64,000 nucleotides of DNA from Tipula vernalis. Taxonomy: Eukaryota; Arthropoda; Insecta; Diptera; Tipulidae. The translations under genes were made by a program, and so were the position numbers. This document shows, in pieces, positions 40,201 through 50,301 of this stretch (position 1 is its first letter; each line of letters begins with the position of its first letter). The DNA lies in NCBI GenBank assembly GCA_958295665.1, contig OY282560.1, positions 210,536,420 to 210,600,419 on the forward strand. The letters run 5' to 3'. The notes below the pieces were generated by a model. The model worked only from the letters and a program-made list of their open reading frames with translations, was not told where the DNA came from and made no database searches.

Positions 40201-40958
40201 TAAGCTCTTATAGCGCCAATCTCGATATACAGATTGACTTGAATTTTTTATTACAGTTAGTGGGCATATGCCTTATTTGATTTCATGGGAATTAAGAACA
40301 AGCATGCACAGGCTTTTTGAGAACCGTTAATTAAAATTAACATGCGGGTGGCCTTAAAAATATTGTCTCTGATAGTGGACATAACAACCAGTAATTAAAG
40401 TCTTTATCGACCGTTATGGACCTGTAGGACCAATCACTACTTACGGGCTGACTTAAACCATTTTGTACAGAAATGGACAGAATATGTGATTTCATAAAAA
40501 TTAGGTTGTGTTAATGAAGATTCTTGAGAATAATTAACCATTATTCGCGGCTATACTTGTTTTACGTACCTACACAGCTACACATTTTTATTTATAACAC
40601 TTTACGTGACTGTATGTAGCTTATTTCATTTTGTACAATACATTTACAAAATTATCTTCTCTCACTCACAACTATAAATAATAATAATAAACTTACCATT
40701 CATATCAATTTTGGGTGTTTTTATGTGTCGATAATTTTTCGGCAAATTATCTTGATCAAACGAATTGATAACGGTTACTTCGTGTCCACGCTTTGCAAGT
40801 TCACGCAATATTGGTTCCAAGCCAAGAAAATGAGATCGAGTTACTGAGGGAAATGGTACTAGAATTTTGGCAGAATTGACTGTTAAATATGTCCATTGCA
40901 ACACTATAACCAATACCAGTAGCAGAGTTTTAAAATTTTCTAATTTTGATTTAAACAT
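31246..40958 (-). CDS. UDP-glycosyltransferase (UGT), two exons
   Basis: Exon 1 is 40958-40697 and exon 2 is 32567-31246, joined through a GTAAGT donor and a TTTCAG acceptor; the phases fit and give 527 aa, normal for insect UGTs. The ATG at 40958 is chosen because upstream in-frame codons lack ATG. Residues 1-29 form a signal peptide (hydrophobic LLLVLVIVL). GHEVTVIN marks the N-terminal acceptor-binding fold. YFSMGT (about 299) opens the UDP-sugar domain and [11 protein letters not shown]…FITHGGWGS…GDQ (about 351-394) is the UDPGT signature. A membrane anchor (about 488-508) and a Lys-rich cytosolic tail follow. The enzyme should sit in the ER membrane and conjugate small lipophilic compounds with a sugar, in detoxification or pigment metabolism. 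An AATAAA overlaps the stop codon. The 8.1-kb intron is full of TE fragments. Confidence 0.88.
32830..34740 (+). mobile_element. BEL/Pao retrotransposon fragment
   Basis: The plus strand holds the BEL RNase H entry ([20 protein letters not shown], then SAVLAAKLL and [13 protein letters not shown]), the ‘NPANVASRG…WWIGPMWL’ segment, an H2C2-type region and integrase (34261-34449: [34 protein letters not shown]), then a ‘[16 protein letters not shown]’ C-terminal piece near 34560. Several stops and frameshifts occur and the RT core is absent. It sits in the UGT intron, opposite to the gene. Confidence 0.85.
35010..35470 (-). pseudogene. Fragment of the same transposase family as 28.6 kb
   Basis: The minus frame 35434-35150 includes [20 protein letters not shown] and [19 protein letters not shown]. 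The last matches the ‘FP.D.MH….G..KK’ block of the CACTA-like family. Shifted frames just downstream resemble its next block (‘[18 protein letters not shown]’ for ‘F.RKPRSL.EI.RWKATE’). It is a scrap with no intact domain. Confidence 0.5.
35840..36200. repeat. Dispersed repeat with GACA microsatellite
   Basis: Contains GACAGACAGACTGACAGACT-type repeats (36029-36072), followed by CACCATTTCGTAACCCAATT and ending in an inverted pair around ACTTTATTTTACTAGAGTAA / AAAGAAAGT. The layout suggests a non-autonomous interspersed element. No coding sequence. Confidence 0.55.
36200..37430 (-). pseudogene. Gypsy fragment: gag joined to integrase
   Basis: Minus strand, in order: a gag remnant (about 37420-37080), a zinc knuckle [14 protein letters not shown] (about 36960), an abrupt pass to [17 protein letters not shown]…, the H2C2/linker region ([11 protein letters not shown]), and the integrase core (36518-36200: [17 protein letters not shown] with the first Asp, [14 protein letters not shown], then [14 protein letters not shown] in another frame). 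Protease, RT and RNase H are deleted. It lies in the UGT intron. Confidence 0.75.
37431..38465. other. UGT-intron spacer, no gene seen
   Basis: AT-rich sequence with an A-rich stretch (37690-37740). No coding frame or structured repeat recognised. Confidence 0.4.
38470..39478 (+). pseudogene. ABCB/MDR transporter pseudogene (3' half)
   Basis: The sequence matches the second half of a P-glycoprotein-type ABCB transporter: [13 protein letters not shown] and [14 protein letters not shown] (transmembrane helices), the linker to NBD2, [15 protein letters not shown], Walker [10 protein letters not shown] (about 38979), Q-loop [11 protein letters not shown] (about 39119), signature [13 protein letters not shown] (about 39296), Walker [13 protein letters not shown] (about 39353) and the switch His in TIAHRL (about 39460). 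Frameshifts occur near 38590, 38870 and 39250-39290 and a stop at about 39088. No introns interrupt about 310 codons, so it may be retroposed or a truncated duplicate. It lies in the UGT intron on the opposite strand. Confidence 0.88.
39617..40140 (-). pseudogene. BEL/Pao fragment: protease region joined to RT end
   Basis: Minus strand 40140-39900 resembles the BEL protease-like (DUF1758) segment ([20 protein letters not shown]…). 39886-39620 is the RT end ([20 protein letters not shown], then [20 protein letters not shown] and a WDAKLP motif). The catalytic RT core is deleted between them. It lies close to the UGT first exon. Confidence 0.75.
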
Positions 40959-41484
40959 TTTATTTGCGAGAAGCAAAGAGAATTTGTTTGATAGGTCACA
41001 CTATATTATGAGATACTAACTAATGTTTGGATTTTTTTTTTTTAAATTAATTTTCGGCAATTTTTGTTTTGTTTAGATTCTCTCGGTTGCGCATGGTCAT
41101 AAAAAGTACATGGGTATTAAATTGTGTTGATGTACACTGCGCGCAATTAAAATTTAGTAATTACAATGTACATATATACATATGTCATTGAGTGAGCCGT
41201 CTATTCCTTAATTGATGGGAACTGCAAAACATGGATTTTAATAGCCGCATGTCGTTGATGGACATTTTAAGGATATGTTTTGTAAATGCTTTATTTACTT
41301 GTCTATTCATTCAGTTATTATAATTCAAGGTTATACAAACATAAGATTATAATTATAAATAAACAGGTGAAAGAGGTATGTATTTATCTTGTCAGGCTTA
41401 AATTGTATGTTTTACAAAATTGAAAATAACATACAGTGATACACAAAAGTACTCGTACACTCTTCAAATTTGTATAAAACTCGA
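40959..41484. other. Upstream flank of the UGT gene
   Basis: No gene seen. It should contain the UGT promoter on the minus strand; I see no TATA box that I can assign with confidence. Confidence 0.35.
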
Positions 41485-42045
41485 CATTTATTTTTTAATT
41501 GATTTTTTCGGTTTTTTATAGACAAATATATTAATTGTTCATGACATTCCCAATATTTTCGATTTGGTAAATCAGAAAAATAAAGAGGCCGATCCCCGTA
41601 CTTTAGCCCAAGGGCCATAGAAATGTATTACTCTTCAAAAATGAGAACCATCCTTGAGTTCCTACGTTGGTAGTTTGGTTTCGTACTGAAAAGTTGGTCT
41701 ACTCGTCAGGTAGCTACGACTAAACTACAAAATTACAACACTCGCCACTCACATTCAGTATTTGGCTAGAACATACTGACATAGTGAATTATATTCACTA
41801 TATCAAAAACTCGTGGAGAACGAATTGAAGAGTAATACGTTTGTATAACTCTTGGCCCTTGCGCTAAAGTACGGGGAGGGGGGAATGATTTTTCTACTTT
41901 TTTGAGTAGGTATATTATGAGCGATTGGCCTCTTTATTTTTCTGATTTAGCAAATCGAAAATATTGGGAATATCATGAACAATTAATATATTTGTCTATA
42001 AAAGGCCGAAAAAAATCAATTGATTTTTTAATTAATTTATTTTTT
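41485..42045. mobile_element. Foldback element with long arms
   Basis: The left arm (about 41485-41640) and right arm (about 41825-42045) are inverted copies: TTATAGACAAATATATTAAT against ATTAATATATTTGTCTATAA, TTTTTCTGATTTAGC-type words, and CGTACTTTAGCCCAAGGGCC against GGCCCTTGCGCTAAAGTACG. The right arm has an extra 30 bp. No TE gene is inside; a non-autonomous foldback transposon is likely. Confidence 0.8.
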
Positions 42046-42639
42046 AAATTTTCCCTAAAAGATATTTTATTAAAAATAATTAATTTTTGCTAATTTAATA
42101 ATTTATCGTTGATTGATTGGCGCTCGAACTTCGAAGCTGTAGACGTGTTTTTGCTGTGAAGCCGGAGTTAAATTGAGGTGGATCGTGTTGTATTTTAAAA
42201 ATCACAAATGTTAAAAGGAGAGCGTACATTTGTGGTTGTCCTGGATCCGGTCTCGATTCTTCATTTTAAGGCGTGGCGGACGTAACATGGAGGTTTTTTG
42301 TAGTTTATGTTTGGACCGCTCGAATTCATGTTGGTAGAAATTTTCATGGCATTTTGCCAAATGCACCTGGTCAAAAAAGAACAAAAAAACATTTCCAATA
42401 GTTTTGCTGCAATATCGATTGCTGCTGATCGAGTCTAAAGCGGAATAATGTTTGTTATGCTGGTATTTTTGTAAATTTAACTTTGTTTGGATACAATTTT
42501 GCTTACTTTGACATTATGGGCGATTGTTTTGCGAAATGTCAATTTAGCTTTAAGCGTAATTTCTTTGCGATGTTGTTCTAGTACAAATCTTAGATACATT
42601 TTATTATTATTAATACATATTGCAGGCAAATAAGATTTT

Positions 42640-43900
42640 TTTTTTGTTGTGTAGGGAGGGGAAAACCCTCATGGACGCTGTGCCATACTCTTACCGACAA
42701 AAAACCACTCCCCTCTCCTCGCAACGGCTGGGTTCGCAATTTTTGGTTTACTTCAGCCGCTGGATGTCCATTGTCAATTTGTTCTGCTCAGTTAAAATTT
42801 ATCGCTGTGCAGTCTTTGATCTTCTGAGTTAGTATTACCCTAATCATCTGAAAAATGTTATTCCAGAACTCGTCTTTAGCTACCATCTTTGGAACTATAT
42901 TTCTGGCTGATAGTTATCCTATACCCGATCAGCGTAAGCTTGCCGCTCCTCTTCCCATTTTATACAGTGTATTATGGTGTGCTCTGATGGGTCTAGCTGT
43001 TGAAACAGCCGTGACCCGATAAAAACTGTATCAGACGAAAGTTGGTATCCCCATGATTTGGCTCCACCCACTCCTTGGTGAATGAGCTGCCTCGTCGAAG
43101 CCCCGGAGTCCGCATTCTTCCTTTCCTTTGCGGTCTCTCCCAGCACCTTCACCCTTTGTTTCGCCATCAGGGTAACAGGTGAAATGTTGGCTATTATAAG
43201 AACAGCCTCTTTGGAGACCGTCCTATATACACTGCATACACGTAAGGTGATGGTACGTTGTACGCGCTCCAGTCGTTCACGAGCCCTGGCTACGTCTAAA
43301 GCTCGCATACAGATTTTTGGTGCTCTTGTTGTCCTAGTCGCCTTTATCGCCGTTTGTCTTATTTGCCTTGAAAGCAGCGTCGATAATCCAGCCATACACA
43401 CAAGTACTTAATTCGTGTAGTTGGTTTTATTATAATTCGCTCGACGTTTTCGGAGCCAACTGCAGCCGATGGTTATGAAGACATCTGGAGATAACTTCCA
43501 CTGAAGCTGCTACACGCTCAACCAACTGTTGTTCGTGTTCTACAAAGACGATTAAAGCCAGATCGTCAGCGTAGCCTACCAGATTAACACCCAGGGTAGG
43601 GGAATTCGGAGTACTCCGTCATACAGAATATTCCATAGCGTCGGTCCCAATACCGATCCCTGAGGTTCACTCGCACATCGTTTAGCTTTTGCCGGATTAA
43701 TTCCCATTATTCACTATTAAACGCATTCCGTACATCCAGCGTGATTACAACCGGAATGTACCTCGTGTTCTGAGACGCTAAAGCATCAATCGTAGAGTGC
43801 CCTGCTCGGAATCCAAATTGATTAACGGCGCCTACCAATCTGCATAGCAGTAGGTGTTTGAGAAGTTTTCCAAAAATTGTGATGGTTGGGTAGATTGTGG
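42640..43900 (-). pseudogene. R1-like LINE reverse transcriptase, 3' part
   Basis: Minus strand: ‘VVITLDVRNAFNS’ (about 43740), PQGSVLGPTLWNILYDGVLR (about 43660), VGYADDLALIVFVEHEQQ with the YADD box (about 43580), then the thumb and C-terminal part in 43401-42919 (LERVQRTITLRVCSVYRTVS, KEAVLIIANISPVTLMA, WEEERQAYADRV) and a tail to about 42640. This is the R1/jockey-group order. The endonuclease and first ORF are missing and stops occur. Confidence 0.8.
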
Positions 43901-44129
43901 TGTTTTCTGTGAGAAACTAAATGAAAAATTCTAATTTCGTCTCCCCGACTGTTGCAGCGTTTTCCAGGCTAAATTATATTCGCAAAGGTAGCTCAGTGCT
44001 GTCTCTCATCCCGTTAGGCAGATCAGTTCAACATCCACTTAACGTGAGTGCCAGAACTCGCTCGGCAGGGTACAAATTCCCTCACTTTATCAAGTAAGGT
44101 AAATGTTGAAATTCCGCTCGCTACATCCA

Positions 44130-44530
44130 AACTCTTGCTTCAGGAAGAAGCTAGGATGCCAGCGAACTATAGATGGTCTAATGGTACCTCTTGTGTAGGC
44201 ATATTTGGTCAAAACTAGACTATATAAGAAATGGGAAGCTGGATAGGAAACTATCTCATAGGCGAGCATGCACGGAGACTATGAGTCTACTCGAATGATT
44301 ACTGCAGAAGTTGTGAAGTTGGTAAAGGACGAAGAAACTATCCTCCATCTACTCTGCATTTGTCCCCGTCTAGCGTTAAGCAGATGAACATTTTTAGGAG
44401 CTCCTCAACTCTTCATTGTAAGCTGTGGATGGTTCAGAAGGTAGAGCCGTGAAAATTGTATGTAGTATGGCTACGAACCATTTTTGTGTCTATACCTGAG
44501 CTTAGGACAGCCACCCTAATCTATCCTAAC
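44130..44530 (+). pseudogene. LINE RNase-H-end fragment
   Basis: The plus frame reads ‘LIGEHARRL’, ‘NDYCRSCEVGKDEETILHLL’, ‘CICPRLALSR’ and ‘FLGAPQLF’, the C-terminal Cys-rich block that follows the RNase H domain in R1/jockey-group LINEs. Several stops break it. It faces the adjacent R1-like fragment. Confidence 0.65.
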
Positions 44531-44559
44531 TTAATACCACAATTTTAGTTAATTGACGT

Positions 44560-46240
44560 ATCCCATAATGTAAGACTCCCTATAAGACGATGTCCACACT
44601 AATGTTATTTCTATGTAAACATTTAACCTTAAACATTTCTTTTGTATGGCCAGAATTCAACAAATATTGCAAGACATTATAGTGATCCTATGGTTAAGCC
44701 GATTCTATCAGTAGTTTCTGAATTATTCACACTCTGAAAATTTCTTGGGTCACCTTATAAAGGGTCGGATTTGTTAAATAAAATAAAAGCCAAATACAAG
44801 AAATATTGCGGAACACCACTAATAATATTTTGGTTTATTATATCTGAGATTTGAGATTTTACGTCGATTCTTTAGGTAGTTCATAACATAAAATTTATTA
44901 ATTCCGGTTCTTTTCAATTCCTCCGGCCGTATCATCTGGGGTCGGATTTATTAATTAAACCATTGCTCAAATTCAGGATATTTTTGAGTTTAAACTTTGA
45001 ATCAAAAAAGATATTCACCATATTTATTTGTACATACTTAGCTAATTCAGACGATCTTCTCAGTCTCCAACATCAAATGGATGGAACAAGCACATTTGTT
45101 GATGGATTTTAGTGAAATTTTTTATCTGCAATATTTTGTAAATTCTATAAATAGTTCCTATTATAAATAGCCCAATGACAAGAAATATTTTGGAAAAGTA
45201 CCCGTACTAATGATCGATACCACAAATCAAAAATTAAATTCACCAATTTTGATTTTCCATACACAGCCAACCCAGACAATTTTCTTGAACTCCATTCTTT
45301 ATAAATAGTTCCTAACCTTAAACATATTAAATCACGTCTTGAAGTTCGAATTAAACTTTGGTGAAATTAGTATTTTTCTGACCCCCCTGAATTTTGCATT
45401 GCCGCTAATAAATTTAGGGATTTGAATGAATATTATCTAGAAACAAGGATAATGTAACACATTTTCCTGGATGCCCAGAGAAGTTTGAAAACCTGCAACA
45501 TGTCCACATAGATCCTGCCTAGGCAAGAAGGAGAATGTCAAAATAAAACCGAAAGACAATTTCTACTGTCAGCACTTAACCTTGCCAGTCAAATCCAGGC
45601 TTCCATACATCGTTTTTTGTGCGGTAAGGCTAAATGACTGCTTAATTAATCTTGCAGCATAACTTTAAAATTCAGGAGGTTCTAATCTAAATGTTTAGCC
45701 AAAGCTGATAAATGTTTTTTGTTAAAATCAAGTAATCATGTTTGACTTTATCTGGTGCACCATTCAGAGTGTCTTGAAGTTTGCATAAGTTGTAAAAAAT
45801 CTCGGAATTATCTGTTTATAAGTTTTACCAACAAACCTTCAGATTCTGAAAAAAGAAGCTTTGGGAAGTTGAAGTAATTTAGTTCGCAAATTTAGCAAGT
45901 TTGAATTGATATTGTCCGCTAAAATAACTGATACATTAACTGTAATGTAACTGGTTTGTAGGTGTTTGTCGGAAAATGACAGAAACCATTATAAATTAGC
46001 TTTGAAAAAAAGTTTTCGACAGCAACGGTAGCGAAATCATCTGTTTCGTTTAATTTCCATTAACAAAAACTTCGACACACAGTAAAAACAATAAACGCTC
46101 TATTTAATTCGGTGTTAAAGCGATATCATTTTGCTTTGTTCAGCGAAATATGGAATCTTGAATAAGATTCCCGTGTATGAGTATAATGGTATACTTTAAA
46201 GCGTTGAAAGTAAGGTTTGGCCCCCAAACCTCAAGTAGAA
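44560..46240. other. Gene-free stretch
   Basis: No coding frame, RNA gene or clear repeat is recognised over this 1.7 kb. Confidence 0.45.
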
Positions 46241-46400
46241 TAACTTATTGACTTTTTGAACCAAAAATTTAACGTAATTTAAATACTGAGCGAACAACAG
46301 CCATCTTTCTGCAGGGGTTTCTCAGCCTCATCGAAATAGCTTGAAATAATTCAATAGATCTTTATTGCGAGTTGGACGTGAACTCGCTTATTGCTTTTTT
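46241..46400 (-). repeat. Dispersed repeat, inverted partner of 10.0 kb
   Basis: The reverse complement of this stretch matches about 9950-10125 (TTTCGATGAGGCTGAGAAAC, CCCTGCAGAAAGATGGCTGT). The two copies lie 36 kb apart in opposite orientation. Confidence 0.75.
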
Positions 46401-46794
46401 CCAAACATTCCAAATGATCAAGCCGTCAATTGTCCAATAGAGTTTCTTAATTCTTTGGAGCCACCTGGAATGCTACGGCATAAACCATTTTTGAAAGTTG
46501 GCTCACCAGTAATGCTGTATATCTCACCCAAACCATAATTCAACCTAGACGAAATTTGTAAAATTAATTCAAATGGAACGTCATTAATGTCTTAATGATT
46601 TAAAAATAAAAATACCTGATAAATCAGATTAGCTGACCGTCAATGACATTAACGACGCTACAGTTTGCAATCACGATACAAAGAATTAATAGAATATATT
46701 ATGATCAATATCGAAAAATTACGTCATCCGATTCCTAAGATTTTTTTTTAGTTTTTGTTTTTGGTACACATTTCTCTATTTTATTTTGTTTAAG

Positions 46795-46935
46795 CACGTC
46801 AATCGATGGTATCGTGGTGCGGCACCGAATGACGTGCTAAAAAAAACAAAAACTAAAATCAATCATCATCAACGTAAGGTCGTGATTAAAGGCAAATTCG
46901 TTAGTAGTAATGGCACGGAATGTGATTATGACGAG
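46795..46935 (+). CDS. Possible host exon (unidentified gene)
   Basis: An open stretch HVNRWYRGAAPNDVLKKTKT… to CDYDE is bounded by a pyrimidine-rich acceptor (TTTGTTTAAG) and a GAG|GTAAGA donor, and its composition is less AT-rich than the surroundings. I do not recognise the protein. It is Lys/Arg-rich and could be part of a nuclear or RNA-binding protein, but that is only a guess from composition. It could equally be TE-derived. Confidence 0.35.
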
Positions 46936-46983
46936 GTAAGATACATTGTTCCAATTAAGTCCCGACGCCGTATCAGAAATTGA

Positions 46984-47342
46984 TTGCTTGATTTGAAAAT
47001 TCGATCATTGATCCGTTCGATTAACCTTCAGCCAGTTCCCAAAATGGATGAAAGCGTTGACCTCTCTGTGCATGTCAATAATCCTAAATCAGATTTTAAG
47101 TTACCAAGACTATCGTTTCCTATTTTTGACAGTAATTATAAGTATTGGCAATCATTTTATGATCTTTTCATTTCGACGGTCCATGCAAATACATCTCTGT
47201 CGCCCGCTCAAAAGTTTAAGTATCTCTTAGGGCAGTTACAGCGATCAGCGTACTTGTCTGTGTGTCATTTTCGTATAGATGATGTGAATTACGTCGAAGC
47301 GTTGAAATGTCTCATAAGAAAATACGAGAAAATGGAAGCAAT
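46984..47342 (+). pseudogene. BEL/Pao gag fragment (DUF1759-like)
   Basis: The frame reads KLPRLSFPIFDSNYKYWQSF, YDLFISTVHANTSLSPAQKF and KYLLGQLQRSAYLSV, the N-terminal DUF1759 block of BEL/Pao gag (‘KLP…LP.F.G.…W..F.D.F…IH.N..L….KF.YL…L.G.A’). It has no ATG start, and only about 110 residues of the polyprotein remain. Confidence 0.8.
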
Positions 47343-47345
47343 TAG

Positions 47346-47615
47346 ATGTCAACAACAACCAAGTTATCAAGCTCAACCAATGACGGCGGTTTAGTTTTGG
47401 ACCCAGCCACAAACACATTGAACAATTGTATGATGATGACTAATCAACAACCACAACCTGCTATCATCGAAAGTGCTGTTGGACCGTCTACGACCTCAAC
47501 AAGAACCACCACAACCATGGCCAAAACCGTGATTAAAACAATGGCATTCAAAGCTGCCGAAGCTTCAAGAGGTTCAAGCTCAGACACCTTGTTACGACTG
47601 TCTACTAAATAAAAG
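47346..47615 (+). CDS. Possible host exon, Ser/Thr-rich (unidentified)
   Basis: ATG at 47346 follows an AG and opens an 88-codon frame, Ser/Thr/Asn-rich (MSTTTKLSSSTNDGGLVLDP… to LLRLSTK) ending in TAA. Its base composition differs from the AT-rich flanks. No domain is recognised. It may be an exon, a degenerate part of the BEL gag, or chance. Confidence 0.25.
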
Positions 47616-49340
47616 GTAAAAAATAAAATGTATACCTTGCCGTTCAGCGCTTATCGTTCCAAATTTCTGTAGGGTTGCACTCCTACTATATTCCGATTTA
47701 GTATATTTCGTTTATTGTTGTTGTTGAATTGGTAGTATATCGTTAATCATTCTTGAATGTAATTTTCTCTTCAGTTCAATGAACTTGAGTTTTGTTTTCT
47801 CGATAACTTTATTTATTTATTTATTTTCCTCCTATGTATAAATATACCTGTGCATTTCACAGGGTAGTATTAGTGGATCTTGCGGCTCTTTGCTATTGCT
47901 TTGAGATTTATATATAGGATGTCTATGTAGAAAAATTGGTATTGCTTTGTTTGGAAGATGATGCATCTGTTTTGGTCAGGTAGCGTAGGCGTGTATATGT
48001 AAATACATTTTTATGTATTTATACATAATAAATAATAAGCACATAGATTTTTTTTAAAAAAAAAAACCGATAAGCGAATTTAAATATCAATTGATTCTGG
48101 AAGGCCACCGCGTCAAGTACAATTTTAAAAAAAAAATTAATTCTTTGAAATTGCTAGTACGATCAAATTATACTCGTTAAAGTAAATTGTGGTGATTTTA
48201 GATCATTGACGATTACCGTATTGGTAAATTTAAAGTCAAATAGTGTGTCTGTACAAAGAAGAGATATGTGAACCAAATACAATCCTCTTTAAGTTTTTTT
48301 TACGGGTAAGAAATGGCGCGGTGTTATATTTTAATTGATTTTTAATAAGCTTCCCTTTACTTTATGATACAAGCAGATATACAAATCCCATCATATGGTG
48401 GCAATATATGCAGGGTTAATCATCGCAGCTTATATATAAATTGTATAAATACCGCAGCTTGGCGATTTAACGGGGCCTTCTTACTTATTTTTTTGATGGA
48501 GGAAAATAGCAGCAAAAAAAAAAACAGATTCCAGAAAAATTAAAAATAAAACGTTTGGTGTAAAGTTTCATTCGGATAAGCGTGGAATTCGTGTGCTCTA
48601 TTAAAAATATTTAGTGTTGTTTTTTTTAGTGGATTGGCTGTGTAGTGGCCTTATTAATACGAGTAGATTATTATACGAGTACATATTATGTACTATATAT
48701 GAATTTTTTTTTATATGTATACACAATATACATTACATAAGTTGTGTAGTAATTGTTTGTCTGAAATAACATTCTTTGAGTTTACAGTAATTTAGTAAAT
48801 AATTCATAAAGGTTTTTTTTTGTAAATAATAATAAAAAAAGAGGAATTTTGAAATTGAAATTAAATCAGTTAGAGTATATAATGTCAAGTTGGTACTGTG
48901 AGGAAGTAGTGTGGTAGTAGCAAACAATTTTTATTTTCAGCAATCAGCCATAAAGAGCCACGGGTACCCTTGGATACTTTTCGGGTGAGTTTTTTTATAT
49001 AACTACCATTCATTGTTTGTAGTGTTTTGCGTATCACACACACTTTCATTTTTTTTTAGTAATACTTAGTTTATAAAAAAAAAATTGTCTGATACTATAA
49101 ATTTGTTTCCAAACATATTTCTTTCATTTGAATTTCATCATGTTATAATAAAATTGTTTTAAGAACTAAATTATGTATTAATTACTTTCTGTTGTTGTTG
49201 GTGATGTGTTGGTCCAGTTATCTCATGTGATCTTAAATTTTTTTCTGCTTTCGCTAATTTTCAACACGTATAGTTTTTGTTGTGCCTCACGGTAAACATG
49301 GCAGTAAAGATCCTCCCACTTTCCACTGATTGTTTTCCCG
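47616..49340. other. AT-rich stretch, probable intron or spacer
   Basis: Long homopolymer T and A runs and no convincing coding frame. It could be intronic if the flanking possible exons belong to one gene. Confidence 0.4.
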
Positions 49341-49344
49341 ATAA

Positions 49345-49554
49345 GAACGTGTTGGCTGCTCATGGAGGTGCGCAACAACCTGTAATGTAACACTTACTGC
49401 TGCGCCATTAGCACTAATGTCATCCGAAATTCAACCAGTACCAATCGCAGTAGTATCAGTTAACCTAGCGGCCGCTTCACAAATTCCAGCTGTATACCAT
49501 CAAAACCAAATGACACTGGTTCAAGGGAAAATCCTGCGGATTGCGCGACGAGAG
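49345..49554 (+). CDS. Possible host exon next to the Polinton
   Basis: One frame is open from an AAG at 49343 through NVTLTAAPLALMSSEIQPVP and ILRIARRE and ends at GAG|GTATGT, a good donor. The composition is protein-like (Ala/Val/Gln-rich), but I do not recognise the family. The Polinton sits 10 bases into the presumed intron. The original frame also runs on 12 codons past the site (to LSPEVLV), so this could be TE coding rather than an exon. Confidence 0.3.
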
Positions 49555-49558
49555 GTAT

Positions 49559-49564
49559 GTTACC
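49559..49564. other. Polinton target-site duplication, left
   Basis: GTTACC directly precedes the left inverted repeat and is repeated exactly after the right one. Six bases is the length typical of Polinton integration. Confidence 0.95.
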
Positions 49565-50153
49565 AGTAGTGTAAAGTGGATTGTCCTGGGCCAGCCGAAA
49601 AAGATTTTACACCAAACATTTTTTACATGTAAATTACAACAACATAAACGTTTACGTATTTTTTTTATATGCATACTACACAGTGCAACCACAGTAACTA
49701 AATCTCTGTACAGTGCAATCAAAGTAACTAAACTCTTTAATAATGATAAAACATGTATAAATTCAACAAGAAAAATTCTTGGTCATCGACGAGAATCGAA
49801 CTCGAGACTTTTGCATGGTAAGAAACTGTCTTAACCATCATACTACGAGCGAGATTGTAAATCATCAACTATTTATGGTTTAAAAAAAAAATTCCGCATG
49901 TTCAGCGAAATAAAAAAATTACAATAATATAATAATACCCCTAAATGTCGATTACAAACTCTACACGCTTTAAAAATATTTTGTATACGATAATAATTTT
50001 TTATTAATTGAAATTAGATAGTGTAAAGTTATAATAATATTTTTTTTTTTTAATTCAACCTTGACATTTCCGGAGAATGCATAACTGCATAGTTATAATA
50101 ATATTTTATAATTTAACCTTGGCGTAAAATTTGCTGTAATGTACATAATGAAA
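49565..50153 (+). repeat. Polinton terminal inverted repeat, left
   Basis: Begins AGTAGTGTAAAGTGGATTGT and ends at CATAATGAAA, after which left and right copies diverge at once. Wherever I compared it with the right copy I saw no difference, including homopolymer runs. It contains a tRNA-like unit on the minus strand (49779-49852). Confidence 0.97.
49779..49852 (-). ncRNA. tRNA-like Pol III unit in left TIR
   Basis: On the minus strand: A-box-like TAGTATGATGG, B-box GAGTTCGATTC about 31 bases further on, a T-arm with perfect CGAG/CTCG stem and TTCGATT loop, and a TTTTT stop a few bases after the 3' end. The anticodon and acceptor stems pair poorly, so a functional tRNA is unlikely. A Pol III-transcribed small RNA or a SINE-like relic is possible. 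Confidence 0.55.
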
Positions 50154-50261
50154 TTCTGTATATGTAAGAGAAAATATTTGAATTGAAGTGTATTTGTATA
50201 GTTATCAACCTGTTATATTACATCAGCATTTCGTGAAAAAAAAATCATTCTATTTAGAAGT

Positions 50262-50270
50262 TATAAAAGG
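50262..50270 (+). promoter_or_regulatory. TATA box of the ATPase gene
   Basis: TATAAAAGG lies 40 bases before the ATG at 50302, immediately inside the left TIR. The spacing leaves room for a start about 30 bases downstream and a very short leader. Confidence 0.6.
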
Positions 50271-50301
50271 GTACGCATTTATTGTATGATACATTAGAAT
50301 A

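Noticed and set aside
40959..40976. Six-residue longer N-terminus for the UGT
   Set aside because: The extension would start with TTG; the ATG at 40958 is followed directly by a normal signal peptide.
43082..43411. 109-codon plus-strand frame
   Set aside because: Antisense to the R1-like RT C-terminal part, which carries the family pattern on the minus strand.
49571..49834. Conserved peptide encoded in both Polinton inverted repeats
   Set aside because: The identity of the two frames follows from the repeat itself. The frame crosses the tRNA-like unit and the element end, and has no domain.
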